A DNA stretch of 64,000 nt from CAMLJR01 sp964631955. GTDB taxonomy: Bacteria > Pseudomonadota > Gammaproteobacteria > Pseudomonadales > CAMLJR01. Made by a program: the position numbers and the translations under genes. Shown piece after piece: positions 8,090-16,156 of this stretch. Numbering within the stretch: the first letter of the stretch is position 1; each line of letters opens with the position of its first letter. Location: the NCBI GenBank assembly GCA_964631955.1, contig CAZWBA010000004.1, positions 124,001-188,000 of the forward strand, read 5' to 3'. The notes beneath the pieces are model-generated. The model made no database searches, was not told where the DNA came from, and worked only from the letters and a program-made list of their open reading frames with translations.

Positions 8090-8329
8090 ATGAAGAAAAG
8101 TTACCTGATCCTGTCCGCTGTAGCTCTGAGCCTCGGTCTCACCGCTTGCGGCAAGAAAGAAGAAGCCGCTCCAGAGGCCACTGCTCCCGTTGAGCAGACA
8201 GCACCCGCTCCTGAAGTTGCTCCGACTCCTGAAGCAGCACCCGCTCCTGAAGCCGCTCCAGCAGAAACAGAAGCAGCACCCGCTGACGCCGCTCCAGCCG
8301 CTGAGCCTGCACCAGCGCCAGCTCAGTAA
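8090..8329 (+). CDS. small Ala/Pro/Glu-rich lipoprotein
   Basis: A 79-residue protein with a clear lipoprotein signal (MKKSYLILSAVALSLGLTAC; lipobox LTAC, Cys20). The mature part is low complexity, made of repeated APEAAPAPE-type units with no Cys, Trp or aromatic core, so it is probably disordered and tethered to a membrane. A GGAG precedes the ATG by about seven bases. It is a single-gene unit between its own promoter and an intrinsic terminator. No function can be assigned; proteins like this are abundant but uncharacterised envelope components. Confidence 0.8.
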   Translation: MKKSYLILSAVALSLGLTACGKKEEAAPEATAPVEQTAPAPEVAPTPEAAPAPEAAPAETEAAPADAAPAAEPAPAPAQ

Positions 8330-8367
8330 GGTTCCGATATCGCCAGGCGATAATCGCAACCAGACGC

Positions 8368-8400
8368 AAAGGGGACCTCATGGTCCCCTTTGTGTTTTTA
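8368..8400 (+). terminator. intrinsic terminator after the small lipoprotein
   Basis: Ten-bp stem AAAGGGGACC / GGTCCCCTTT with a TCAT loop (8378-8381), followed by GTGTTTTTA. Lies 39 bases past the stop at 8329. It faces the 3' end of the diguanylate cyclase gene but its T-tract favours the plus strand. Confidence 0.85.
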
Positions 8401-8481
8401 TGTGTTCCTGAATTACTGTCGCCCGTTTTGCTTTTCATCGCGCACGTCTTTTTAACGGATGACAGATGCGTTTATCGAGCG

Positions 8482-9888
8482 CTAGGCGCGCGCGCCGCCC
8501 TCTTTTATCTGCCGCGCTTTTTGTCGATACATCAAGCCATCGGCGATGCGCAACCAGTCGTCCACCGATGCAATCGCCATCTCATCGCTACAGGCAATGC
8601 CCGCTGAATAGCGCAGGATAAGCGTACTGCCATCTTCGTTATCGACAATGACTGGCGGCAACGTCGCAAGCAATTGCGCGGCCTGTTCGGCATCGGTTTC
8701 GCGCAGTAACGCCACGAATTCATCGCCGCCATAGCGCCCCAGTTCATCGGTGGTGCGCAAGCGGGCCTTAACCTGTTCCGCAAATGCAATCAGGGCGCGA
8801 TCGCCAACATGATGTCCGAAGCTATCGTTTATTTCCTTGAAGTTGTTGAGATCGAAAAATATCAGCGTACTGATACGCTGATAGCGTCGAGCCAGCATGA
8901 GTGCCTTTTCGGCTTCATCGAATAACGCCACGCGATTCAAACAGCGCGTCAGGCCATCGAGCCTCACACTTTCACACAAACGTAAATTGGTTTCACGCAA
9001 ACGGCTATTGAGTTCGTGCAACTCATCGCGGGCGATCATTTCGGAACTGATATCCATGGCGCTGGCGACAGAGTAAAGCAATTTGCCGTGCGAATCGTAA
9101 ACGCCCCGACCGAGCTGGCGGATATAACGCATTTCGCCATCGTCGCGAATAATCCGGTAATTGATTTCGTAATTGCCTTCGATGCCATGCACCTGTATCG
9201 CCTCGCGCACGCGATCGGCATCGTCCGGATGCATTAAATCGAAATAGCGACGCGGATTCGCAAAAAAACTTTCCTTCGAATACCCCGTCAGGGCTTCGAG
9301 TGCCTCATTCGCAAAAATGATCTGGTATTCAGGCGACAGCAGCCAGACCGCGACGGGAACCTGCGCCGCGATCGCCGCGAACTTTGTGTGTTCGCTTTGC
9401 GCAATTTGTTCGGCCAGCATGTATTGACCGATATCTGTGATGGTGACGATGTAATGCAACGCATTGCCACGTCGCCGCACCAGATGGACGGCCAGATGCA
9501 CCCGGAGGCAATAGCCCTGCGTGTGCAGAAACCGGCTACGCATTTCCTGTGTATCACCATTGCCGGCCCCCAATTCGCTCAACACGACATTGATCGCGCC
9601 GAGGTCGTCGCTATGCAGGAGATCGGCAAGAAAACAGGTGCAGAGTTGCTCTTCATCGAATCCGCACATCGATTGCAATCGGCGGTTCACTCGCACGATG
9701 CGCCCATCGAGCGCGAGCTGACACAATCCCACGGGGGCATCGATGAATAGGCTGTCGCTATTTTCGATGGGCAATTCCGGCGACTGATCGTTCGCAACGA
9801 AACGTTTCCCGCGAGAATAAAAATAGAGAGTCCATGACAATCCCACCGTGGCGATCACTGCCAGGCCGATGAATGTCCCTGCAATCAT
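8482..9888 (-). CDS. membrane-anchored PAS-PAS-GGDEF diguanylate cyclase
   Basis: A 468-residue c-di-GMP synthase. One N-terminal membrane segment (MIAGTFIGLAVIATVGLSW), then two PAS domains (about 40-155 and 165-285; the second ends with the PAC-like EMRYIRQLGRGVYDSHGKLL), then a GGDEF domain with intact GRYGGDEFVALL near residue 387. The product-binding inhibitory site RxxD (RTTD) lies five residues before GGDEF, so feedback inhibition is expected. I chose the ATG at 9888 because AAGGAT sits six bases upstream; the longer frame would need a TTG at 9963. No EAL domain. Ligand of the PAS domains unknown. Confidence 0.9.
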   Translation of the reverse strand: MIAGTFIGLAVIATVGLSWTLYFYSRGKRFVANDQSPELPIENSDSLFIDAPVGLCQLALDGRIVRVNRRLQSMCGFDEEQLCTCFLADLLHSDDLGAINVVLSELGAGNGDTQEMRSRFLHTQGYCLRVHLAVHLVRRRGNALHYIVTITDIGQYMLAEQIAQSEHTKFAAIAAQVPVAVWLLSPEYQIIFANEALEALTGYSKESFFANPRRYFDLMHPDDADRVREAIQVHGIEGNYEINYRIIRDDGEMRYIRQLGRGVYDSHGKLLYSVASAMDISSEMIARDELHELNSRLRETNLRLCESVRLDGLTRCLNRVALFDEAEKALMLARRYQRISTLIFFDLNNFKEINDSFGHHVGDRALIAFAEQVKARLRTTDELGRYGGDEFVALLRETDAEQAAQLLATLPPVIVDNEDGSTLILRYSAGIACSDEMAIASVDDWLRIADGLMYRQKARQIKEGGARA

Positions 9889-10039
9889 GCGAATATCCTT
9901 CCTCCAGTCGCGGCGTTTCGACGCCGCGTATAAAACCCAGCCAGCATAAGGCCAGTAACTCAAACTAACTAATGGTTATTTGGTCTAAATTTTCAGAAAA
10001 ATTCATTTTCTGGTTATTCTGATCATTCATCGCTGCAGA

Positions 10040-10378
10040 GTGAAAAAAGTGATTCGTCCCCGCCGCAAAAACTCCTGTATCCGCGTGTTCAACATCGGCC
10101 TCCTGAGCATATGTTGCGCATTGCCCATTCATGCCGACACCTGGCGATGCGGAACCAGACTGGTGATGCTCAACGACCTGGCCATACAGGTGCGCGAAAA
10201 ATGCGGGGATCCGGTTAGCGAAGAGGTTATCGGTTACACATTACGCTCGATACATCGCGACGGCGTCGAGCGCGAATTTAAAATCGAGCAATGGATTTAC
10301 GGTCCGGCGCAGGGTTATTACCACGTACTGCGATTCGAGGCGGGGCGGCTGCGCGACATCGATAATGTCAGACAGTGA
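10040..10378 (+). CDS. DUF2845 family secreted protein
   Basis: A 112-residue protein with a basic N-terminus and hydrophobic signal segment ending near LPIHA, then DTWRCGTRLVMLNDLAIQVREKCGDP, the signature of the DUF2845 family (two conserved cysteines, WRCG and KCGDP), and EQWIYGPAQGYYHVLRFEAGRL. The start is a GTG at 10040; a GTG at 10049 is possible. Probably periplasmic, possibly with a disulfide. Function unknown. It stands alone between the diverging diguanylate cyclase gene and the converging RAYT-like gene. Confidence 0.75.
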   Translation: MKKVIRPRRKNSCIRVFNIGLLSICCALPIHADTWRCGTRLVMLNDLAIQVREKCGDPVSEEVIGYTLRSIHRDGVEREFKIEQWIYGPAQGYYHVLRFEAGRLRDIDNVRQ

Positions 10379-10429
10379 CACGACGATGTCGCCACATAAA
10401 ATTAACAATCAAACCTTTTCGAAGAATCG

Positions 10430-11122
10430 TTAACCCGCTTCGCGCAGACGGGGACGGCCACGTGGGCGCGGTCGTACCTTCTGGCCGCAGCGGTGTTCGA
10501 TTTCCGCGCGAAATTCCTCGCCGCCATAAACGCTGCCCTGCACGACATTCATGTTGATGTCTTTCACCACCTCGCTCGCGAGCGGAATGACCGCCAGTTC
10601 GCGATAGCGCTGATAGCATTCGCCGGTGGTATCGGCGAGGCATTTCCAGATCGGGTGGTCCTGCACGAAATGCGGTGCAGCGCCGATGTGCTGGCGAAAA
10701 CTGCTCCACGGATAGTCGAAGGGATCGGTGACGACACCGGTAATGGCGGCGAGCGTATCGATATAGCGATAACAACTGAGCATGTGTTCGCCCGCCTCGA
10801 CCAGGCACGATTTATATCGGCCCTGCCACAGCGTGCCGGTGCGATCGTAACGGCGATTGAAATATTGCACGTAACGGCGCCCGAGTGATTGCATCATCTG
10901 AGACACAGCCAGTTCAGTGTGTGGCGTGACCAGCAACTGCACGCGGTTGGGCAACAACGCGTAGGCGTGCAACTCGCACTCGTATTGCGCCGCAGCCTGG
11001 CGCAGGCTTTCCAGATAAAACTGATAATCGTCGCGATAATTAAACGTTCGCGCCCAGTTCATTCCGGTGAGTGCCACGCATTGCGGAATTTCGCTAACGG
11101 TGAAACGCGTGGGTCTTGGCAT
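10430..11122 (-). CDS. REP-associated tyrosine transposase-like protein, catalytic His pair lost
   Basis: A 230-residue Y1-transposase/RAYT-family protein. Family landmarks are clear: DDYQFYLESLRQAA, SLGRRYVQYFNRRYDRTGTLW, WQGRYKSCLV, a CYRYID block holding the catalytic-tyrosine position, PWSSF, and a basic tail PRPRGRPRL. The HUH metal site, normally NHVHLL, reads NRVQLL at about residues 59-64, so both histidines are replaced. The usual ELNPVRA after the tyrosine has drifted to DTLAAIT. It is therefore probably not an active transposase and may be decaying or domesticated for DNA binding. No inverted repeats or target duplication flank it. Confidence 0.85.
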   Translation of the reverse strand: MPRPTRFTVSEIPQCVALTGMNWARTFNYRDDYQFYLESLRQAAAQYECELHAYALLPNRVQLLVTPHTELAVSQMMQSLGRRYVQYFNRRYDRTGTLWQGRYKSCLVEAGEHMLSCYRYIDTLAAITGVVTDPFDYPWSSFRQHIGAAPHFVQDHPIWKCLADTTGECYQRYRELAVIPLASEVVKDINMNVVQGSVYGGEEFRAEIEHRCGQKVRPRPRGRPRLREAG

Positions 11123-11351
11123 CGTTCACTCCTTACAGCCGGCGGGCTGCGTCAATCGATCGTGGAGTGAATTGAGCAATTTGTTTGCCAAGCACAGGAG
11201 CCGATCGCAAACCCGCGTGGCGTCTGGGTTTCAGTATTTATCTGCGCCGATGGCACAGGCGTTTTGCGGAATCGATCAGCCCCAGATGAAGGCAACTGCA
11301 CCAGCCTGGCGCAAAGGCACAGGCCGTCTTTTCAATTTTGAAAGCCGGCGA

Positions 11352-11747
11352 TCAGGCGTTCAGTAAACGCAGCGCGAGCGCGGTGGCAAGGCCCCAGATA
11401 CATCCGAGCGCGAGCGCGGATAACCATGCAATCAGCGCGAAATGAATTCCACCGCCTGCGATCAGCGGAAGGGCTATCAATTGCAGAAGAGCCGCGATCA
11501 AACCCCAGAACAACCCGCGCGCAGGCCAGCTTTTGCGCATCAGCGGCAACAAAAATAAAACGGCGCCGATGCCGCCCCAGACAATCCGCGCATAAAAACC
11601 TGCAGGATATTGTGCGCCTGCAAGATGCGCTGCCAGATCGTCCAGCGCTGCAAAATGCTGGCACACCCAGATCACCCCGGTTTTCGCCCATGCGCCGGTA
11701 CACCCAGCCGCAAAACACAATGCGATATCGCGCAGCCACTTCTGCAT
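11352..11747 (-). CDS. small inner-membrane protein of unknown function
   Basis: A 131-residue protein with about four hydrophobic segments (near residues 5-28, 52-68, 78-98 and 102-128) and few charged residues, so an integral membrane protein. I do not recognise a family. It follows the PQQ-type dehydrogenase gene on the same strand with a 50-bp gap and could be its co-transcribed partner. The 229 bp between this gene and the RAYT-like gene hold nothing I can name. Confidence 0.6.
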   Translation of the reverse strand: MQKWLRDIALCFAAGCTGAWAKTGVIWVCQHFAALDDLAAHLAGAQYPAGFYARIVWGGIGAVLFLLPLMRKSWPARGLFWGLIAALLQLIALPLIAGGGIHFALIAWLSALALGCIWGLATALALRLLNA

Positions 11748-11797
11748 ATTTTTTCGGCCCTCTCTTTATTTATCGTCGTGAATTTTTTGATCTCGAA

Positions 11798-13372
11798 TTA
11801 TCTTTGATCTCGAGTCAATAGATAAACCGCCAGCGCGCGTCGCTCGTCTTCGTTTAATGGAAATACCGGCATCGGCGGTGTCGGTGTCACGAAAAATTCC
11901 TGCAGTTGTTCAACACTGTAACGAGCGGATAAATTTTTCAGTTCGCGCACATGGCGCAAACCACCAGACCGCGGCTCGTGACAGCTTCTGCACGGATATC
12001 GACCGAACAGCGCTTCGCCTTTTGCCGCCAGCTGCGCGCGCGCTGCAGGATTCAACGCTTGCAAAACTGCATCGGGTTCATTTTCTTTCGATGGCGGAAT
12101 GACAGCCACATCCGAATCACTCTCGCCGTGGCTGACCCGATAAATCGCACCCGCGTAGTCGTCGGAAATATAAATCGCGCCATCGGGACCTTCGTCGATA
12201 TCGACCGGACGGCCGATGACATCGCCATCGAATTCGAAGCCCGCGACGAAATCGGTTTGTTCGATGCTGCCGTCATCGCGCCAGTGCAGGGCGACGACTT
12301 TGTAGCCATCCGGACTGCTGCGATTCCATGAGCCGTGCAATGCCACCAGAGCAACGCGTTGCCATTGTTCCGGATCGGCAGATTCCGGCCTTTTTGCACC
12401 GCGGAGGAAATGAATGCCGAGCGGCGCGGTGTGCGCGCGAAAGCCAAACACGGGCGACTGGGCGGTGGCGAGTAAATCCTCCCCGCCCTTACCCCTATCG
12501 CCTCCGCCCATATCGGGGTCAGGTACGCCGACACCATTGATATAAGGCCAGCCGTAAAATCCACCCTGCACGATTCGATTCAATTCGCACGGCGGAAAAT
12601 CATCGCCGAGCAGATCGCGTCCATTATCGGTGGCGTACAACTGTTGATCCCACGGCGCCCAATCGATGCCAACGCTATTGCGCAAGCCAGTGGCATAAAT
12701 TTCACCGCCACTATCATCAATGTCCCCACTACGGGCATCGAGTTTAAAGCGCATGATCGTCGCGCGGCGTTTGTCACGCTCTTCGCAGACATTGCAGGTC
12801 GAACCCTGCGCCAGATAAAGATGATTATCGGGACCGATGCGAACGGTTTTACTCCAGTGATTACCATTGCCGGTCAACCCGGTGACGATGTGCCGGTAAT
12901 CGCCTTTCAGCTCGCCGCTGAGTTCATCGAAACGCACGCGTCCGATCGCATCCGTCTCCGCCACATACAGCCAGCCATCGTGAATATCGATACCGTGCGG
13001 CCTGGATAATCCACTCAACAATACACGCGGGGGTTTCGCCTGTGCCGGATGGTTTGAATCACGCGGCAGCAGCGCGATTTCACCCGCGCGCGGACGCGAC
13101 ACAACGATATCGCCCACCGCTGTCACACGCAGGAATCGCACACCCGGCATATCGCGCGCATACACGGAGATAGTAAAACCTGCAGGTACCTGCAGTCGTT
13201 GCGAAACCTGCTGCGGCGTCGGCGATGGCACTCCGCCCAACAGGGCTTTCAACAATACTTTGGCATCGGTGATCGGAACGGGATTGAAATACCCGTAAAT
13301 CACCCCGGCACTCACCGTCACGATGAGCAACAGCAGCAGAACGGAAAAAAATCTTTTAACGACACGCAACAT
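11798..13372 (-). CDS. PQQ-type sugar (sorbosone/glucose) dehydrogenase with C-terminal cytochrome c
   Basis: A 524-residue exported protein. An N-terminal membrane anchor (VLLLLLIVTVSAGVIYGYF) is followed by a six-bladed propeller of the soluble quinoprotein type, with GLSRPHGIDIHDGWLYVAE, YATGLRNSVGIDWAP, ELNRIVQGGFYGWPYING and ALHGSWNRSSPDGYKV. The last 80 residues form a c-type cytochrome with CRSCH and a likely Met ligand in PPMPVFPL. Electrons from sugar oxidation would pass to this heme and on to the respiratory chain. The substrate cannot be read from sequence; family members are named sorbosone dehydrogenase. I start at the ATG at 13372; an in-frame start 15 bases upstream is possible. 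Confidence 0.85.
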   Translation of the reverse strand: MLRVVKRFFSVLLLLLIVTVSAGVIYGYFNPVPITDAKVLLKALLGGVPSPTPQQVSQRLQVPAGFTISVYARDMPGVRFLRVTAVGDIVVSRPRAGEIALLPRDSNHPAQAKPPRVLLSGLSRPHGIDIHDGWLYVAETDAIGRVRFDELSGELKGDYRHIVTGLTGNGNHWSKTVRIGPDNHLYLAQGSTCNVCEERDKRRATIMRFKLDARSGDIDDSGGEIYATGLRNSVGIDWAPWDQQLYATDNGRDLLGDDFPPCELNRIVQGGFYGWPYINGVGVPDPDMGGGDRGKGGEDLLATAQSPVFGFRAHTAPLGIHFLRGAKRPESADPEQWQRVALVALHGSWNRSSPDGYKVVALHWRDDGSIEQTDFVAGFEFDGDVIGRPVDIDEGPDGAIYISDDYAGAIYRVSHGESDSDVAVIPPSKENEPDAVLQALNPAARAQLAAKGEALFGRYPCRSCHEPRSGGLRHVRELKNLSARYSVEQLQEFFVTPTPPMPVFPLNEDERRALAVYLLTRDQR

Positions 13373-13547
13373 CGCCGGCGTCCACAAATCCGAGCACCTA
13401 GCTTAACAGTTAACGACGTCGCCTTTCGATGAAACGGGTATGCGGGATAATGGGGATTTCGAGGTGACAGATATTTTTATTTTCGAGTTATTTCACCTTA
13501 ACGTTACTTCGCGCGAAAAATATTTCATGTGGATCAAATATGACGCG

Positions 13548-14678
13548 TCAGGCGATTCGTTCGCCAAACGATTCCTGATCGAACGCTTCGATACGCGCAA
13601 AACGATTCGATTCGTCTGCCATCAGATAGGCATCGATACCCGCCTGCCGCAATAAAAATACCGCGAGTTCACTGCGGCGTCCGCCGTGACGTGTCACCAG
13701 ATGCGTTCGCGTTTTATCGAGCAGCGCGAGGCGCGAACGCAGCAGTGGAATCGGAATATTCGTGCTGGTCGGCAATGCATCGTGTCGATACTCGATGGGG
13801 AAGCGCACATCGATAATGGCGAGTGCCTTATCGGTTTCCGCCGTCAGGCAGCGCTCCATCAAGGCGTCGTCGGCTTCACGAACCAGATGCGGGCGGATGA
13901 ATTGATCGAACATTTCGCGATCGAGGCGCGCGACTGCGCCGTCGGCTTCCATCGTTACCGTGGCATTGCGCAGGGTATCGGCGACGAGCGATTCCTCACC
14001 GAAATAATCGCCCGCGATCAAGGCGATTTCGCGCCCGCCCGCTGCGCTGTGCTCATCGGTGCAAACCGTGGCGACACCGCGAGTCAACACGTAAATCGCA
14101 TCGCCTACTTCACCCTTGCGAATGATAATCTCGCCCCGCCCGGTGTCGCGATGCGCGAATCTGGCGAGCACTTGCTGAATCGACGAAGCCGGCAAATTCT
14201 GCGCGAGCGGCGACTGCAAGAATCGCGACATCCAGTCGACCGAAACAGCGCTGTCGGAAACCAGATAATCGGTGGTGAGATCGACTTCGTGCAGCGCGGC
14301 CACGCTGTAATCGCTCGACGTATTCGCAGCGAGGCTGCGGTCGAGTATGTCGCGCGATACGCGAGCGATGACGCAATCCTCCAGCGCAACGATCTGGCCG
14401 CCTTCGCCCAGCAATAAATAATCGAGCGCCTGCAGCGCAGGATCGGTACCCGCCTGCAAATTCTGGCGATCGAAGAAGGAGCGGCGCAATTCCGCGCTGC
14501 CGCTGACGAGATAACTCCATTTGTCCGGCAGCGCCGCACCGCGACGCAATAGCGTCTGGCCGCGTTTGAACTCGCGCGTTTCGATTTTGGTTTTCAGCGA
14601 CATCAGCTCCTGCGATTCGAGCTGATGAAAGGGATAACAACGGACTAGTGAATCGATCGCGCTCACGATGAACCTCAT
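13548..14678 (-). CDS. tandem cNMP-binding domains plus rhodanese-like domain, rhodanese Cys missing
   Basis: A 376-residue cytoplasmic protein: first cyclic-nucleotide-binding-like domain (about 10-120, no phosphate cassette), second one (about 140-265) with the cassette YFGEESLVADTLRNATV, then a rhodanese-like domain (about 275-370). The active-site loop reads VTRHGGRRS where its paralogue at 45317 has VYCNSGRRS, so the catalytic Cys is replaced and sulfurtransfer is not expected. Start at 14678 (MRFIVSAIDSLVRC) aligns with the paralogue; GAGGGA lies upstream. A regulatory role driven by cAMP or another nucleotide is likely but unproven. Confidence 0.8.
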   Translation of the reverse strand: MRFIVSAIDSLVRCYPFHQLESQELMSLKTKIETREFKRGQTLLRRGAALPDKWSYLVSGSAELRRSFFDRQNLQAGTDPALQALDYLLLGEGGQIVALEDCVIARVSRDILDRSLAANTSSDYSVAALHEVDLTTDYLVSDSAVSVDWMSRFLQSPLAQNLPASSIQQVLARFAHRDTGRGEIIIRKGEVGDAIYVLTRGVATVCTDEHSAAGGREIALIAGDYFGEESLVADTLRNATVTMEADGAVARLDREMFDQFIRPHLVREADDALMERCLTAETDKALAIIDVRFPIEYRHDALPTSTNIPIPLLRSRLALLDKTRTHLVTRHGGRRSELAVFLLRQAGIDAYLMADESNRFARIEAFDQESFGERIA

Positions 14679-14872
14679 GTGACTGTCGGTCCCTCGACGC
14701 TGGCCTGTATCTGTTTGCCTTGTCGATCGCACGGATTTTTCACACACAGTATCGAAGGCGCCGCCCTTATCGAAAGCCGCTTGTATCGAAGCTGCCGCGC
14801 TTTGTCAGAAGTGAACCATGCTTCGTCAGAAGTGGCCAAAGTATGGTCGCCAGCAGAATGAGCGGCTTTGAA

Positions 14873-14908
14873 CTGCATCTCACTTCATTCGAATCGAGTG
14901 AGATGCAG
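14873..14908. repeat. 12-bp perfect inverted repeat
   Basis: CTGCATCTCACT (14873-14884) and AGTGAGATGCAG (14897-14908) around a 12-base centre. There is no T-tract on either side, so it is not a standard intrinsic terminator. It could be a protein-binding site, an RNA hairpin or a mobile repeat end. Confidence 0.7.
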
Positions 14909-14962
14909 TGCACAGCTCCGCCGGGCCAATCGTGGTGACCGTTCGTCGGTTAATACTGCAGG

Positions 14963-14984
14963 GGGCAGACCTATGTGTCTGCCC
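14963..14984. repeat. REP-like palindrome, copy 1
   Basis: GGGCAGAC (14963-14970), loop CTATGT, GTCTGCCC (14977-14984), followed by TG. It is an inverted relative of the palindrome at 15005-15028: same loop pattern CTrTGT and same outer GGGC/GCCC, with paired changes in the stem. Confidence 0.7.
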
Positions 14985-15004
14985 TGCTCCCGATGAAAGA
15001 AAAC

Positions 15005-15028
15005 AGGGCGAACACACAGGTTCGCCCT
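15005..15028. repeat. REP-like palindrome, copy 2 (inverted)
   Basis: On the plus strand AGGGCGAAC (15005-15013), loop ACACAG, GTTCGCCCT (15020-15028). Read on the minus strand it is GGGCGAAC-CTGTGT-GTTCGCCC, which aligns with the palindrome at 14963. Just past the 3' end of the AgmX-like gene. Confidence 0.7.
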
Positions 15029-15068
15029 ACGCTACGTGAGGACGCGACTGGAGAGATAAAGCAGTGAT

Positions 15069-16154
15069 TTACGCGTTAGGCAGGAAATCGAGCGAATAAT
15101 TGACGCGGGTGCGGAGCACATCGGCGGACCCGAAATTGATCAGGCGGATGCGTGCGAGAATCTTCGAAACCAGATCGTTATCGCTGAGCTCGCTCGAAAT
15201 CACTTTCACCGCAGAAACTTCACCACTCGGCTCGATCACCATTTCGAACACGAATTTACCCTGCAGCGTCGGATCCTGCCGCAAGGCGCGGTTATAGACG
15301 GCGAAGATCGCGCCTTTTTGCTGATCCATCACGCGACGGATCGATTCGTCGCTGCGACCGCCGCCGACATCGCTGCCCGCGACGAGATCGCCTTTCCTGC
15401 CGGTGCCCTTGCCGGTTCCCGTGCCGATGCCCGAACCTTCACCGCGGCCGCGACCGCCCGCCTCGGCGCTGAGTCCGCCCAGACCGCCGGGACTGTCGAT
15501 GCGTGTCGTTTCGCGCCCGGATAAGGCGATACCGCCCGTATCCGTGCTCAATGCCGCAGTATTGATGCCACCGCTGCCACCCTTCGCCTTGCCCGCGATG
15601 ATCGAGCGCTCGGTTTTTTCAGCTGTACCGGTGGCGCGCGTCAGACCGCTGCGCCTGACCTGCGATACATCGACGCTCTCACGCATGTCGGCGAGATCAT
15701 CCTTGAATTGCAGGATGCCGGATTTCTCCGCCCGCTCGCGCGCCTGTTGCGTCAAATCGATCGGCGCCTCCCTGCCACCTTCACGCCCGCCCGATCGCGC
15801 GCCGGATTTCGACGGTGGCACCGGCTGCGTCGACGGCGGCACCGGTTTCGGTCTGGTTTGCTCGGCTTTCGGTTTCGGTTCGACCGGTTTGGGCTTTTCG
15901 GCGGGCTTCTCGACCGGCTTCGGCGTTTCGACCGGCTTCGGCAATTCAACTTTCTGCAACACGACATTCGCCAGCTGCGGCGGCAGATCCCTCGGTTCCG
16001 GACGCACGACCGGCGGCAATTTCAGCAGCGCGATCACCAGCGCGATGACGATATAAATCGCGAGCAGCGCGACGAGAATCCGGTGGAAGATCGAATCGTC
16101 GCCGCGGCTGGACGACCAGGGCAATTGCGGATTGGGTACGCGTATCACCGACAC
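15069..16154 (-). CDS. TonB-like energy transducer with AgmX/PglI-type C-terminal domain
   Basis: A 361-residue protein with one N-terminal membrane helix (ILVALLAIYIVIALVIALL), a long Pro/Lys/Glu region of KPVE(K/T)P repeats as in TonB, a Gly-rich stretch (about 200-260) and a C-terminal domain that begins DESIRRVMDQQKGAIFAVYN and continues GKFVFEMVIEPSGEVSAVKV. That last pattern is the AgmX/PglI C-terminal domain known from Myxococcus gliding proteins GltG/GltJ. Start: GTG at 16154, with GGGAG upstream and two bases after the exbD stop, rather than the longer overlapping frame. It should span the periplasm and transmit force from the ExbB/ExbD motor. Confidence 0.8.
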   Translation of the reverse strand: MSVIRVPNPQLPWSSSRGDDSIFHRILVALLAIYIVIALVIALLKLPPVVRPEPRDLPPQLANVVLQKVELPKPVETPKPVEKPAEKPKPVEPKPKAEQTRPKPVPPSTQPVPPSKSGARSGGREGGREAPIDLTQQARERAEKSGILQFKDDLADMRESVDVSQVRRSGLTRATGTAEKTERSIIAGKAKGGSGGINTAALSTDTGGIALSGRETTRIDSPGGLGGLSAEAGGRGRGEGSGIGTGTGKGTGRKGDLVAGSDVGGGRSDESIRRVMDQQKGAIFAVYNRALRQDPTLQGKFVFEMVIEPSGEVSAVKVISSELSDNDLVSKILARIRLINFGSADVLRTRVNYSLDFLPNA

Positions 16155-16156
16155 GA

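Larger units (their letters stand above)
14679..15068. other. repeat-rich intergenic region
   Basis: No gene is evident in these 390 bases. It holds a 14-base near-repeat CTTtGTCAGAAGTG / CTTcGTCAGAAGTG (14800-14813, 14821-14834), a 12-bp inverted repeat (14873-14908) and two related palindromes (14963-14984, 15005-15028). It lies between the start of the cNMP/rhodanese gene and the end of the Exb/AgmX cluster, so it must hold the cNMP/rhodanese promoter and any terminator of the cluster. Confidence 0.6.

Noticed and set aside
10430..11122. Active insertion sequence
   Set aside because: HUH histidines are missing, and no terminal inverted repeats or target duplication are seen.
14873..14908. 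Intrinsic terminator
   Set aside because: Good inverted repeat but a 12-base loop and no T-tract on either strand.
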